A stretch of DNA of 64,000 nt from NCBI RefSeq assembly GCF_002150505.1, contig NZ_MSSV01000016.1, forward strand, positions 62,001 to 126,000. The letters run 5' to 3'. Each line of letters opens with the position of its first letter. Positions within the stretch are counted from its first letter, which is position 1. The DNA is from Algoriphagus ratkowskyi. GTDB lineage: Bacteria > Bacteroidota > Bacteroidia > Cytophagales > Cyclobacteriaceae. A program made the translations under genes and the position numbers. The notes below the pieces were generated by a model. It was not told the DNA's origin. It ran no database searches and was given only the letters and a program-made list of their open reading frames with translations. This document shows positions 30,181 through 39,623 of this stretch, one piece after another.

Positions 30181-30346
30181 TCGAAAACGTGAAGGGATTG
30201 TTTAGAGTTTTTTATTTAGACATGTTTTCACATGGATATACGAAGATAAGGAGCGCAGAAGTTCGCAGATTTCATGCCGACCAATTCCAACAAACATAAT
30301 CAGCGCAAATCAGCAGTTTTTTCCCCGTCAATCTGCGAAAATCGTT
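30181..30346. other. Spacer with decayed repeat-like sequence
   Basis: A 166-bp spacer between the tamB end and the photolyase start. It contains AATCAGCGCAAATCAGCAG and AATCTGCGAAAATCG, which look like remnants of the AATCTGCG-type repeats often found between Bacteroidota genes. No gene seen. Confidence 0.4.
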
Positions 30347-33300
30347 TTAAAAACTCCAGTCGTTCATCAATCTGATCTTTCTCTCCTTATCCAAAGAGTC
30401 TAGTCTTTCCTCCATGTTGTCCAGCTCAATCGGTTTCCATTCCTTGTTTTCTAACTGATATCTCAAGAAATCATCTTGATCGTTGATGATCAATTTGTCT
30501 TTTTTCTTCCTGGTGATTTTGCTGAAAAGCTCCGAAAATGAATTGAAAGATACACTTTGGGATACCGAAACGCCGTAGGTTGAGACATTTTCTGAAAGAG
30601 AGAGCGAGGTAAATGTATTGTAATTATTACGGTTAAAAATTCGAATTCTATACACGCCGTCTTCAGTGAGCATGTATTCGGCTTGCCAATCTCCGATGAT
30701 GGAGGATGTACTGGTATTGCCCTGATTATTGGTGAAACCACCGTCTCGTGACACACGCAGGCGACCATCAAGGAAAGTGTATGCAACGCTTAGCTGGAAG
30801 GTTTCCAAGGCATTTTGATCCAAACTTGCTACATCAAGATCTACTTCAAGATTTTTATCCACCTGGCCGAGGAAGCTATTCAGTTGAGAAGAAAGCAATT
30901 GACCCAAACTTGAGGAGATATTGGATACCCCGGAGAATTGTCCTTCTGGGGAGAATGATCGGGTCATAATTACCGAAAACACTTGTCGGTTCATCTCCTG
31001 CTCATCATTTGCGACTTTATTCTGGAAGGAAGAAATGGTCGTTTGTGCTTCTCCGCTGGAAGGGAATTCGGTAAAATCAAAACCAAAACTAATGAGAGGT
31101 GATAGTAGCTGACCATCCAAATTCAACAATACTTTGACAGGGTACCTACGGCTGGAGTTTTGGGTGTCTGCAGTTATCGTTGAAGCAAGAAGTGGCTGCA
31201 ATGAAACACTTTCTGTGTATTCTGCCGAAATGTCCATTATGCCTGTGTAGGGGTCACCATACCATGAGATTCGACCGCCTGGCTTTATGCTGAATTGTTT
31301 TTTCAGCACATTGTAAAGGGAGAAATTATACATCCCTTCAGTGATTTCGTAAGTACCATTCAGCGTAAAATTCCCCTGTGTATCAATATTTAGGGTTAAT
31401 ATTCCACGGCCTCTTCCAGAGATCCCTTCTTCTGTTTGTGGGTCAATGATAATCTCTGCATAGGCATCAGGCGTGATATCTAAAACAAAATTCATTCTTA
31501 CATTCTCTATTTCCAGTCTATTGATTTCCTCAGCGATTTGCTTGATCCGCACGGTGTCTTGAATATTGATCATGTGGATAAAATCCTCTTGAGCCTGAGT
31601 ACTGCTATTTCGTAGAGGGATATAGATACTCGTGTTCGGTTGGCTTGTTACTCTCGCATTAATATCCATGTTTTTGGTAGTACCTACTACCTCGGCTGTT
31701 CCGGTGACGAAAGCTGTCCCATAAAAAGTCTCATTGTCCTTGTCAGTGGTGTTCATCACTTGGAGGTTGTTCAGATTTGCTCGGATGTCCAAGCGTATAT
31801 TCTTAAATCCCTGATGATTTATTCCACCGGTAAGAGTTGCTCTATTTCCAAATATGTCACTTAATACGAGCTGTTGAAGGCTGACTTGATTGGGTTTGAA
31901 GAGGATATTTCCATTAAGAAGGTAAGAGGTTTTAAGATAATTTACGGTGAGTTTTCCGTTGTTCAATTTACCGATTCCATCAATCTGAGGATTTGACATT
32001 GTGCCAGTCAAGTCCATTTTACCAGCAATAGTCCCACCCATATTGGAAACATAGTTAGATAAAAATGGCTCTAGAATCACCAGACTTGCGTCATTTAGAG
32101 AGGCTTGCATGTTCAGCTCCTGATTTTCCACCAACATGTACCCATTTAGGTCAATAGTCTTTTTACCTTGATTTACATTCGTCAGTGAGAGGTTTAGTCT
32201 TTCCAAATCCAATTCAGCTTTGGCGCTCATGTCTCCTATGGGGAATTTATTTATTGAAAACTCACTAAGTGTAAATTCACCCTGTAAAGTCGCATTTTCC
32301 AGCAGGTGATTCACAGAGATTAAGCCGTTTGCTGTGCCGTCAAAGTCCTGAGGGAAAAGTGTATTAAGTAGATCAATATTTACATTGTTCACTGTCAGAT
32401 TCAGTTGATCGTCGGGTTGTGCACTGGCCTTTCCCTGAAGAGAAATAGATTGATTTTCATTGAAAAGCTTAAGGCTATCCACTTGGATCAATCCTGGCGT
32501 GATAGTAATCAGGTTGAGAGAATCAAATTTCCATTCCCTGTCAAGTACTTTCAGGGAGGATGGAGCAAAAGCGAGCTGCGTATTCAGTGAGGCAAAGCGA
32601 GCAGTAGCATTGATTCTAGCTGAACTTTCAGTGGAGTCTTGATCCAAAGTGAAGTCGATATCCATTTCATCCCTGTCCCAAATTGCCTCAAAACCAAAGT
32701 TGGTAAACTGAATAGATTTGCCAAGATCCTGTGTTTTGGAAAAGACGTAAAAGGAAGCCAAGATATCTGGGCTATTAATTAGCTTGGATGTATTGAAGTC
32801 AATATTGACCTTTTGAGCGGTGTTGTTTTTAAATTTTAGCGTATCAATACTGGTGAAAAAGTTAAAGACAGTATTTTCTTTAGTCTGGTAGAATGCACCT
32901 TCAAGAATCATATTTCTGGATAGACTCAGATCAGGCTCAAACAGCTGTAAAATTGGATTGATATTGATCAGGCGGAGGTTAAGATCGAGGTTGTAAATCT
33001 CTGAGAAATTCCGTTCGAGATCAGCGATGGGCTGTTCCTCATTGAGGACTATAGCGACGTATTGTTGAAGCAGAATATCCAAATCCCGACCCATTTGTTC
33101 GAGGTTAAATTGACCAGATGCTGCCGCAACTAGGTAATCAGAATTAACGGACATCGTGCGAGTGCCACCGGCAAAAAGTGACTGAAAATTGAAATTTCCC
33201 ACGTCTAAAAATCTGCCTTCATAACCAACTTGGATGTTTCGGAATCTTGCAATTCCTTGAATGTCATCAATTTCTATTCCTTTCACATCGATATCCAGAT

Positions 33301-34945
33301 TTCCACTGATGAAGGTCGCCTTGTCTGTAAGATTTAATTGATCAAGGAAGGCCGTGTCGATTTGAAGACTCATGCGTACTGAATCTGTGGATTCACGGAG
33401 GTTTAGTTCTCCATTCGCTTTAATTTTAAGATTGGGATCATTTATAGCTAGATTTCCCCTAAATAAATCTAATCCGTAAGTAGCATCTGTTTTTATATTT
33501 GTGTACACATAGTTATTCACGCCAAAGCTCGAAACGTTCGCGTCCACGTCTATCAGCAAATTTTCGAGAGTATTACCTGTTGTATTTACGCGTCCTTTCA
33601 AAGTGATTTTTTGAAATAAATCTCTGTTTTCAGCAATTACGCCGAGGTCAAGATTCTGTGTGCTGATATTTGAAACAGTTTTAGGTAAGCCATCGACCAC
33701 ATCGAAATTCACTCTACCTGTGATATTGCCAATGGAGGTTTTAAATTCCCCGTTCGTATCGAATCTGTTTACATAGCCTGCAAAATCCGCTGTGAGCCGG
33801 ATAGTGTTGAATTTGTTAATTTGTTTGGAGATGTCTTCAGGCAGGTAGGGCGCTAGATCTTTGGAGATAATCGTAGAGTTTTTCAGAGACAGATTGATGT
33901 ATGTCTCTTTGATATTTGGCAAGCCGTCCAATCTAAATGCTCCGAAAATCGCGGTTTTTTCTCCAAGCCGTAACAGCAGTTCTTCTGAGCGCAAATCAGA
34001 AACTGGCCCTGCTACTTTTCCTGATAGGTAGATTTCATCATTAATATCTGGGAGAGCCGGAGCAAAAAGTTTAAGATCTTGGAGATCAAGTTTGGTTTCA
34101 TCCAAGTTGGTGATGATGACAACTTCTTCTACAAAATTGGCAAATGCGGCAGGTGTTGCATATTCGAAGCGTAAAAAATTCTTGATATGGCTATTGACTG
34201 ACTTCAGACTGAGCTTGTCAAACTCCATAAAATCAGGAGCATAGGTCATGTTAGTTTTAAGCTCTATGATATCAAAACCAGAAGTCAGTTCGGTTCCCGT
34301 TAGCATTGTTACGTTAATTCCTATCTCTGGTCCGTCTAGGTAAAAGTCTTTTGCATTTAAAGTGATGTCAGAAAACCTTAGCCTATTGTAATTTAAACCT
34401 TTGGTAATTGCATCTGTGATGTCATTCACCATAAAGATTTCAGAGTTTCTCAGCTCTACTGAGTTTATCTGAAACTGGGTTGGACTAGCGCTTTTGCTTT
34501 TCGAACTGAACGTTTTCGCCAATTCCTCAATCCAGAGATTGATGTTCATCGCAGAATCACCTTCGTGGGTGAGCATATGCAACTTGGCATTCTCCATGCG
34601 CACCGCATTGATGGTAGTGATCCCAGGGGGAACTAGAGCGAGTAATTCAAAGTCGACATTGATCTTTTTGGCAGCGATCATGAGACTATCATGATGATCT
34701 CGGATAATAACGTTATCCAATGCAAGGGCATCCCACCAGGTAAGTTCGATCCTGCCGATTTCAGTATAGAATTCAGAATTATTGTTAAGAATGCCTGTAA
34801 CTGTATTGATTACCTTATTTTGAACCCAAGTGATTTGAAGACTCAGAGCCACAACTATGAAAAGCATGACCAGCGAAAAGACCATCCATAGAAGTAACCG
34901 TAACGCTTTGTGCAAAAAATCCGTAACTTTTGCGTTCTTTTCCAA
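30347..34945 (-). CDS. tamB: TamB, translocation and assembly module
   Basis: Very large AsmA-like protein (1532 residues) that spans the periplasm and helps place outer-membrane proteins or phospholipids. An N-terminal membrane helix (residues about 14-36, LRLLLWMVFSLVMLFIVVAL) anchors it. Long stretches of beta-strand repeats follow, and the C-terminal TamB/DUF490 domain lies from about residue 1150 (GRGRGILTLNIDTQGNFTLN, IKPGGRISWYGDPYTGIMDI). It begins with a TTG at 34945 whose first base is the A of the opposite tsaD ATG. An ATG further in (residue 21) would remove half of the helix, so the TTG is preferred. tamB next to tsaD is a common Bacteroidota arrangement. Confidence 0.92.
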   Translation of the reverse strand: MEKNAKVTDFLHKALRLLLWMVFSLVMLFIVVALSLQITWVQNKVINTVTGILNNNSEFYTEIGRIELTWWDALALDNVIIRDHHDSLMIAAKKINVDFELLALVPPGITTINAVRMENAKLHMLTHEGDSAMNINLWIEELAKTFSSKSKSASPTQFQINSVELRNSEIFMVNDITDAITKGLNYNRLRFSDITLNAKDFYLDGPEIGINVTMLTGTELTSGFDIIELKTNMTYAPDFMEFDKLSLKSVNSHIKNFLRFEYATPAAFANFVEEVVIITNLDETKLDLQDLKLFAPALPDINDEIYLSGKVAGPVSDLRSEELLLRLGEKTAIFGAFRLDGLPNIKETYINLSLKNSTIISKDLAPYLPEDISKQINKFNTIRLTADFAGYVNRFDTNGEFKTSIGNITGRVNFDVVDGLPKTVSNISTQNLDLGVIAENRDLFQKITLKGRVNTTGNTLENLLIDVDANVSSFGVNNYVYTNIKTDATYGLDLFRGNLAINDPNLKIKANGELNLRESTDSVRMSLQIDTAFLDQLNLTDKATFISGNLDIDVKGIEIDDIQGIARFRNIQVGYEGRFLDVGNFNFQSLFAGGTRTMSVNSDYLVAAASGQFNLEQMGRDLDILLQQYVAIVLNEEQPIADLERNFSEIYNLDLNLRLININPILQLFEPDLSLSRNMILEGAFYQTKENTVFNFFTSIDTLKFKNNTAQKVNIDFNTSKLINSPDILASFYVFSKTQDLGKSIQFTNFGFEAIWDRDEMDIDFTLDQDSTESSARINATARFASLNTQLAFAPSSLKVLDREWKFDSLNLITITPGLIQVDSLKLFNENQSISLQGKASAQPDDQLNLTVNNVNIDLLNTLFPQDFDGTANGLISVNHLLENATLQGEFTLSEFSINKFPIGDMSAKAELDLERLNLSLTNVNQGKKTIDLNGYMLVENQELNMQASLNDASLVILEPFLSNYVSNMGGTIAGKMDLTGTMSNPQIDGIGKLNNGKLTVNYLKTSYLLNGNILFKPNQVSLQQLVLSDIFGNRATLTGGINHQGFKNIRLDIRANLNNLQVMNTTDKDNETFYGTAFVTGTAEVVGTTKNMDINARVTSQPNTSIYIPLRNSSTQAQEDFIHMINIQDTVRIKQIAEEINRLEIENVRMNFVLDITPDAYAEIIIDPQTEEGISGRGRGILTLNIDTQGNFTLNGTYEITEGMYNFSLYNVLKKQFSIKPGGRISWYGDPYTGIMDISAEYTESVSLQPLLASTITADTQNSSRRYPVKVLLNLDGQLLSPLISFGFDFTEFPSSGEAQTTISSFQNKVANDEQEMNRQVFSVIMTRSFSPEGQFSGVSNISSSLGQLLSSQLNSFLGQVDKNLEVDLDVASLDQNALETFQLSVAYTFLDGRLRVSRDGGFTNNQGNTSTSSIIGDWQAEYMLTEDGVYRIRIFNRNNYNTFTSLSLSENVSTYGVSVSQSVSFNSFSELFSKITRKKKDKLIINDQDDFLRYQLENKEWKPIELDNMEERLDSLDKERKIRLMNDWSF

Positions 34946-35958
34946 TGGGTATAAACAATATTATAATTTTAGCAATTGAATCCTCGTGCGACGAGACCTC
35001 TGCCGCAGTAATTGCTGATGGCAAAGTACTTAATAATATTGTCGCTACGCAATCGGTTCACGAAAAATATGGCGGTGTAGTTCCCGAACTTGCTTCGCGT
35101 GCGCATCAAGAAAACCTGATCCCAGTTGTTCAGGAGGCAATTTTGACCTCTGGAATTTCAAAAGATCAACTTTCAGCTGTTGCTTTCACCCGAGGTCCAG
35201 GGCTGATGGGTTCTTTGCTGGTAGGAGTGAGCTTTGCCAAAGCTTTTGCCTTTGCTCGAAACATTCCTTTAATCGAGGTGAATCACATGAATGCGCATAT
35301 TTTGGCACACTTCATTGAGGATCCCAAACCAAATTTTCCGTTTATCTGCTTGACAGTGAGTGGTGGGCACACGCAGTTGGTGCTGGTGAGAGATCATCTG
35401 GATATGGAAGTGGTAGGAGGGACACAAGATGATGCAGTAGGAGAAGCTTTTGATAAAACGGCAAAGTTATTAGGCCTACCTTACCCAGGTGGTCCGCTTA
35501 TTGACAAGTATGCGATGGAAGGGAACCCGCATGCATTTAAATTTCCCATCACCCGAATGCCAGAATTACACTACTCGTTTAGCGGAATAAAAACTGCTGT
35601 TCTTTATTTTCTTCGTGATCAATTGAAGGACAACCCTAATTTTATTAAGGAGAATTTAGCTGATCTTTGCGCCAGCATACAATATTCGTTAGTGGAGATG
35701 TTGCTGATCAAACTTAAAGTTGCTGTGAAGCAGTTTGGGGTGAATGAAATTGCAATTGCTGGAGGTGTTTCGGCCAATTCTGGATTGAGAGAAACCTTAA
35801 CTCAGCTTGCTGCGCAAAAAGGCTGGAACTTGTACATACCAAAATTTGAATACTGTACAGATAACGCCGCCATGATAGCCATGGCAGCACATTACAAATA
35901 TCTGAAAGGAGATTTTTCGTCAATGGACGTGACTCCTCTCGCAAAAATGAAAATCTAA
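34945..35958 (+). CDS. tsaD: TsaD, tRNA N6-threonylcarbamoyladenosine transferase
   Basis: Transfers the threonylcarbamoyl group to A37 of ANN-decoding tRNAs. The ATG at 34945 is used; an upstream one at 34930 would add 5 residues not conserved in the family. Hallmarks: IESSCDETSAA at the N-terminus, the metal-binding HMNAHILAH (about residues 113-121), SGGHTQLV, the nucleotide-binding GEAFDKTAKLLGL and PGGP segments, and FGVNEIAIAGGVSANSGLR near residue 265. The length is 337 residues. It is the first gene of an operon with smpB (2-nt gap), a degenerate C40 protein and an HNH nuclease. The start codon shares its first base with the tamB start, so its promoter must lie inside tamB coding sequence. 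Confidence 0.97.
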   Translation: MGINNIIILAIESSCDETSAAVIADGKVLNNIVATQSVHEKYGGVVPELASRAHQENLIPVVQEAILTSGISKDQLSAVAFTRGPGLMGSLLVGVSFAKAFAFARNIPLIEVNHMNAHILAHFIEDPKPNFPFICLTVSGGHTQLVLVRDHLDMEVVGGTQDDAVGEAFDKTAKLLGLPYPGGPLIDKYAMEGNPHAFKFPITRMPELHYSFSGIKTAVLYFLRDQLKDNPNFIKENLADLCASIQYSLVEMLLIKLKVAVKQFGVNEIAIAGGVSANSGLRETLTQLAAQKGWNLYIPKFEYCTDNAAMIAMAAHYKYLKGDFSSMDVTPLAKMKI

Positions 35959-35960
35959 GC

Positions 35961-36428
35961 ATGGCTAAGGATAATAAATTTGACAAAGTCATCAATTTAA
36001 AAAATAGAAAAGCTCGCTTTGAGTTTGAGTTCATAGATACCTATGTCGCAGGAATGGTGCTGAAGGGCACGGAGATCAAGTCTATACGCGAGTCGAAAGT
36101 ATCACTAACAGAGTCTTTTTGCATTTTCTTAGATGGAGAACTCTTTGTGCGACAGTTGCATATCGCACCTTATTCTATGGCAGCCAGTTATAATCACATC
36201 GCGATTCGAGATAGGAAATTGTTGCTGAGCAAAAGAGAGTTAGAAAAACTTGAAACTAAGTCTCAGGAAAAGGGTTTAACTATTATTCCTGTCCGTATAT
36301 TTATCAATGACCGAGGAATGGCAAAAATGGAAATTGCACTGGGTCGAGGAAAGAAATCACACGATAAAAGACAGGATCTGAAGGAAAAAGATGCAAAAAG
36401 AGAAATCCAGCGAATGGCCTTTGATTGA
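35961..36428 (+). CDS. smpB: SmpB, tmRNA-binding protein
   Basis: Partner of tmRNA in trans-translation, rescuing stalled ribosomes. Conserved blocks: NKFDKVINLKNRKARFEFEF, YVAGMVLKGTEIKSIRESKV, IAPYSMAASYNH, RDRKLLLSKRELEKL, and ALGRGKKSHDKRQDLKEKDA at the C-terminus with the basic tail. The length of 155 residues is typical. It begins 2 nt after tsaD and overlaps the next gene by 38 bp. The tmRNA gene itself (ssrA) is not in this window. Confidence 0.97.
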   Translation: MAKDNKFDKVINLKNRKARFEFEFIDTYVAGMVLKGTEIKSIRESKVSLTESFCIFLDGELFVRQLHIAPYSMAASYNHIAIRDRKLLLSKRELEKLETKSQEKGLTIIPVRIFINDRGMAKMEIALGRGKKSHDKRQDLKEKDAKREIQRMAFD

Positions 36429-37188
36429 CGCTTTTGGGATCTGTAGGCAAACATTATTACCTCTTTATCTCAGACCTACATTTGACTCCGCACTGGTGAC
36501 TCAATTACTTTTTGGGGAATGCTATCAGACGATAGCGATGACCTCGGATCAGCAGTGGTTCAAAATATTTCATGAAGGCACTGGTTTACAAGGCTGGATT
36601 ACTACTCAGTCGTTAAAAGAAATTCCCGCAGGTGACTATTACAAATATCTCAACACAGACTTTCAAATCGTAACAAGTCCTGTCGCTGCTATAGAGTATC
36701 AAAGTACAAATTTGTATCTCCTTCCTGGGAGTAGGCTTCATTTCTCCGACTTAGAACTGTTTAATTGGCAAGACCACATTGGTTTTACTGGCTCGGTGCG
36801 CAGTCATGTAGTGAAAGCTGATAGAGCTCAGTTGATAGATATTGCTTCCAAATTTGTTAATTCCCCCTTTCAGTCGGGAGGTAGAAGCCTTTTTGGGATG
36901 GATGAAATTCAGGGATTTGAGTTGATTTTTAATATTGCAGGTTATTCTTGGAAGTCTGGAGATATACTTGGGAGAAAAATTGACTCTGAACTCATTTTAC
37001 CTGGTGATTTGTTTATTTTCAAGGAGTTAGAAAGAAAACATGTGAAATACGCCTTGTATCTTGGAGCTGAAGAAGTATTGTGGATGGATAACAGACTAAG
37101 AGTTTCATATCTCAGCGAATGGGAAACCATCATCTGGAATAGCAAGGATAATCATGCAGAGCTAGAGACACGGTCAATAATAAATTAA
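36391..37188 (+). CDS. C40 (NlpC/P60-like) protein lacking catalytic residues
   Basis: A bacterial SH3-like N-terminal region (FGICRQTLLPLYLRPTFDSA, QWFKIFHEGTGLQGWI) is followed by an NlpC/P60-like domain from about residue 145. In active enzymes the catalytic block is like WGGRSPFGIDCSGF; here it reads SGGRSLFGMDEIQGF (about residues 162-176), so the nucleophile Cys is absent. The later catalytic His blocks are also altered (VKYALYLG, then EEVLWMDNRLRVS). The only Cys residues are in the SH3-like part. It has no signal peptide. It starts within smpB (38-bp overlap), or from a TTG at 36421. The fold is fairly clear, but a peptidase role is unlikely; it may bind peptidoglycan fragments or act as a regulator. 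Confidence 0.8.
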   Translation: MQKEKSSEWPLIDAFGICRQTLLPLYLRPTFDSALVTQLLFGECYQTIAMTSDQQWFKIFHEGTGLQGWITTQSLKEIPAGDYYKYLNTDFQIVTSPVAAIEYQSTNLYLLPGSRLHFSDLELFNWQDHIGFTGSVRSHVVKADRAQLIDIASKFVNSPFQSGGRSLFGMDEIQGFELIFNIAGYSWKSGDILGRKIDSELILPGDLFIFKELERKHVKYALYLGAEEVLWMDNRLRVSYLSEWETIIWNSKDNHAELETRSIIN

Positions 37189-37191
37189 ATT

Positions 37192-37716
37192 ATGGAAAAG
37201 CGGGTGTTGGTATTGAATTTAGATCATTCTCCCGTGGCGGTCGTTTCTCCGCAAAAAGCCATCGTTCTACTTCTATTGGATAAAGCAAATTGTCTTTCAG
37301 TATATGACCTACTGCAAATCCGTACGGTTAGCCGCAGCTTTGAATATCCAGCGGTGATTTGTCTAAACAATTATAAAAATATCCCTTATCGTGGAGTAAT
37401 GCTCAATCGAATAAATCTCTTCAGAAGAGATAGAGGGGAGTGCCAGTACTGTGGTAGCAAAAGGCAACTGACTATAGATCATTTAATACCTCGATCTAAA
37501 GGAGGAAAATCCAATTGGACTAATTTGACCACAGCATGCCATCGATGCAATGTGATCAAGGGAGATAAAAGTCCCGAACAAGTTGGACTTACAATTCAGA
37601 CCAAGCCTTTTAAGCCATCTTTAGCCTATTTTTTATCTGAGTATGCCGAGAGGCAAGCTGAGGAATGGTTGCCATATTTGCATAGCAAGCAGGAGAATCT
37701 CAAGTTTGAAATTTGA
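37192..37716 (+). CDS. HNH endonuclease
   Basis: A 174-residue nuclease-like protein with a zinc-stabilised HNH domain. The metal-binding Cys pairs are CQYCGS (about residue 83) and CHRCN (about residue 121), and the catalytic core reads LTIDHLIPRSKGGKSNWTNL. The N-terminal 70 residues (VLVLNLDHSPVAVVSPQKAI) are conserved in Bacteroidota homologues. It starts 3 nt after the C40-like gene, so it is the last gene of the tsaD-smpB operon. The substrate is unknown; small orphan HNH proteins of this type are widespread and not necessarily restriction enzymes. Confidence 0.92.
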   Translation: MEKRVLVLNLDHSPVAVVSPQKAIVLLLLDKANCLSVYDLLQIRTVSRSFEYPAVICLNNYKNIPYRGVMLNRINLFRRDRGECQYCGSKRQLTIDHLIPRSKGGKSNWTNLTTACHRCNVIKGDKSPEQVGLTIQTKPFKPSLAYFLSEYAERQAEEWLPYLHSKQENLKFEI

Positions 37717-37766
37717 ATTCTTAAATCCTTTAGCTATTGTGGCAAAATAATTGCCTTTGAAGGAGC

Positions 37767-38201
37767 ATGTATCTTTCGATTATTCCTTCTCTTTTACTGG
37801 CTTTTATTCTTCAGACTAGTCAAATTAAATTTCAGCAACTTATAGGAACTTGGCAATTAGTGCATTTTGATGCTATGGATCAGTTGAGAAATTCTCCGCA
37901 GTACCGAAATGCAGATTCATCCTTGCGGGAAGGGATGGAGTACAAGATCCAAAATAGATTGGAAAATACCGTTTATGTTTTTGCGCTTGGTGATAGTCTT
38001 AAATACACAGATTTTGTACTGCAGGAAGTTGTACAAAAGAGAGCTAAAATTGAGATTAGTCCAAGTAATGTGTTGACTATTCAGGAAGGATCAAAAACTA
38101 AGAAAGCTAAAATTTTAGAGTTTGGAAAAGATAGAATGGTATTGGAGCCTATCAGCAGTAATCCAGGTTCCGGAAAGTTGGTTTTCGAAAGAATAAAGTA
38201 A
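37767..38201 (+). CDS. Small exported lipocalin-like hypothetical protein
   Basis: A 144-residue protein with a short hydrophobic N-terminus (LSIIPSLLLAFILQT), which may be a signal peptide. The mature start FQQLIGTWQLVHFD resembles the GxW opening of lipocalin-like domains, and the rest is mainly beta-strand. There are no Cys residues. It follows the HNH gene by about 50 bp on the same strand. I do not recognise a more specific family. Confidence 0.65.
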   Translation: MYLSIIPSLLLAFILQTSQIKFQQLIGTWQLVHFDAMDQLRNSPQYRNADSSLREGMEYKIQNRLENTVYVFALGDSLKYTDFVLQEVVQKRAKIEISPSNVLTIQEGSKTKKAKILEFGKDRMVLEPISSNPGSGKLVFERIK

Positions 38202-38312
38202 ATTTTTTAAGCATATCGACTTAAAAGGATCCAAGGTATGCATCTTCTACAAAATCTTAGTTGTCGAGGGGTAATTTAAAGAGTCAGAAATTCCACTCTA
38301 TTAGCTTCCTTA

Positions 38313-38336
38313 TTTTGGGGTGAATATTCCCCAAAA
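38313..38336. repeat. 8-bp inverted repeat TTTTGGGG / CCCCAAAA
   Basis: Perfect arms with an 8-nt loop, 111 bp after the lipocalin-like gene and 108 bp before the DUF1328 gene. There is no T-run; it could be an operator or a weak terminator. Confidence 0.4.
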
Positions 38337-38443
38337 ACCATCTTCATTAGCTTATAACAGCCTAATTATAGCGCACATAGGCATATTGTAGACTTGGTAT
38401 GATTTTGAATTATTATAATTCGAACCATCAACCAATATAAACT

Positions 38444-38608
38444 ATGTTACGCTGGATTGTAATTTTCTTAGTGATCGCTTTAATAGCGGCAGTTTTAGGA
38501 TTTGGAGGAGTTGCCGCAGGAGCAGCTTCCATTGCCCAAGTCATCTTCTACATCTTCTTGGTTTTGCTAGTGATCTCACTGGTAATGCACCTAGTCAAAA
38601 AGGTCTGA
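38444..38608 (+). CDS. DUF1328 small membrane protein
   Basis: A 54-residue protein too short for many gene finders. Translation opens [20 protein letters not shown] and continues [20 protein letters not shown], ending in VMHLVKKV. This is the YtjA/DUF1328 pattern: a first membrane helix, a GxxAxGAAxIAQ turn, and a second helix. Members are often linked to envelope stress and osmotic conditions, but function is unknown. The ATG at 38444 has a plausible AT-rich leader. A strong terminator lies 33 bp after the stop. Confidence 0.9.
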   Translation: MLRWIVIFLVIALIAAVLGFGGVAAGAASIAQVIFYIFLVLLVISLVMHLVKKV

Positions 38609-38641
38609 TTTAGAGGTATTCAAAAACCACCAACTAATTAT

Positions 38642-38676
38642 AAATCGTGCAAACCAAATTGGTTTGTGCGATTTTT
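38642..38676 (+). terminator. Terminator after the DUF1328 gene
   Basis: A 14-bp stem with two G-U pairs (AAATCGTGCAAACC / GGTTTGTGCGATTT), a 5-nt loop, then a T-run. Confidence 0.8.
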
Positions 38677-38693
38677 CTAAACTCCACAAACCC

Positions 38694-39416
38694 ATGATCA
38701 CTGAACAGAATTCCCCAGAAGAAATAAAAAATAAATCTCAACGTGGGTTTGTGTTGGATAGTTTGTTGCAAGGCTTTTTGATCCTGCTTCCACTGACTAT
38801 AATTTTGATTTTGCTATCAATCATTTTCAACTTTATATTCGGCATAGTAGCACCATTAAGTGCGATCTTAGAGCCAGGTTCTGAGGATCCACATTGGTTA
38901 ATAAATGTGTTATCCCTGGGTATCCTTTGTGTTTTTATTTTTATAATTGGCTTGCTAGTTCGTAATAGAGTTGGTAAGGTTTATTTCAAAATTTTCGAGA
39001 AGAAGTATTTAGCAAAACTCCCACTATATAATTTAATTCATCAAACTGTCTACCAGTTTGTAGGCTTGAAAAAGCTTCCCTTTTCTGAAGTAGTTTTAAT
39101 AGATCCATTTAGGTCTGGCACTATGATGACTGGCTTTGTCACTGACCAGATCGGTGAGCATCTCTATACCGTTTTTGTACCTACTGCTCCAAATCCAACA
39201 AATGGTAATATTTATCATGTGCCAAAGGAGCTTATAACTTTTTTGAAAGCAACTACTCAAGATGCCATGAGAACCGTAATGGGTATGGGTACGGGTACTG
39301 CAGATATGCTGTCAGGAATGCAGCTTACAGATATTTTAACAGATGGAAGTGTAAAGGAAATTCAGAAAAATAAATTCATCGATGATACCTTGAATCCATT
39401 AGAATCAATTTCCTAA
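38694..39416 (+). CDS. DUF502 membrane protein
   Basis: The ATG at 38694 begins MITEQNSPEE; a start at 38664 would lie inside the terminator. The 240-residue protein has two membrane segments: residues about 25-50 (LLQGFLILLPLTIILILLSI) and 75-95 (INVLSLGILCVFIFIIGLLV). Between and after them are conserved DUF502 blocks (LPLYNLIHQTVYQFVG; VVLIDPFRSGTMMTGFVT; VPTAPNPTNGNIYHVPKE). The family is widespread in bacteria and plants (COV-like) and its activity is unknown. Confidence 0.9.
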   Translation: MITEQNSPEEIKNKSQRGFVLDSLLQGFLILLPLTIILILLSIIFNFIFGIVAPLSAILEPGSEDPHWLINVLSLGILCVFIFIIGLLVRNRVGKVYFKIFEKKYLAKLPLYNLIHQTVYQFVGLKKLPFSEVVLIDPFRSGTMMTGFVTDQIGEHLYTVFVPTAPNPTNGNIYHVPKELITFLKATTQDAMRTVMGMGTGTADMLSGMQLTDILTDGSVKEIQKNKFIDDTLNPLESIS

Positions 39417-39623
39417 ATAATAGAATTTCTACGATTATTTAAAAAGCACCTTATTTGTAAGATTACTACAAGAGAACTTGTTAAATCCAATTTCAACATA
39501 CCTCTCTATCTTTCTTAATGAAAAACGAGGTTAATGTAAAGTATTCTTGATTTTCATTATTTATAATTTACAGTGAAAGTGATTGTAAATTCCATGGACA
39601 ATGCTTGATATCCCTGACCCTAA

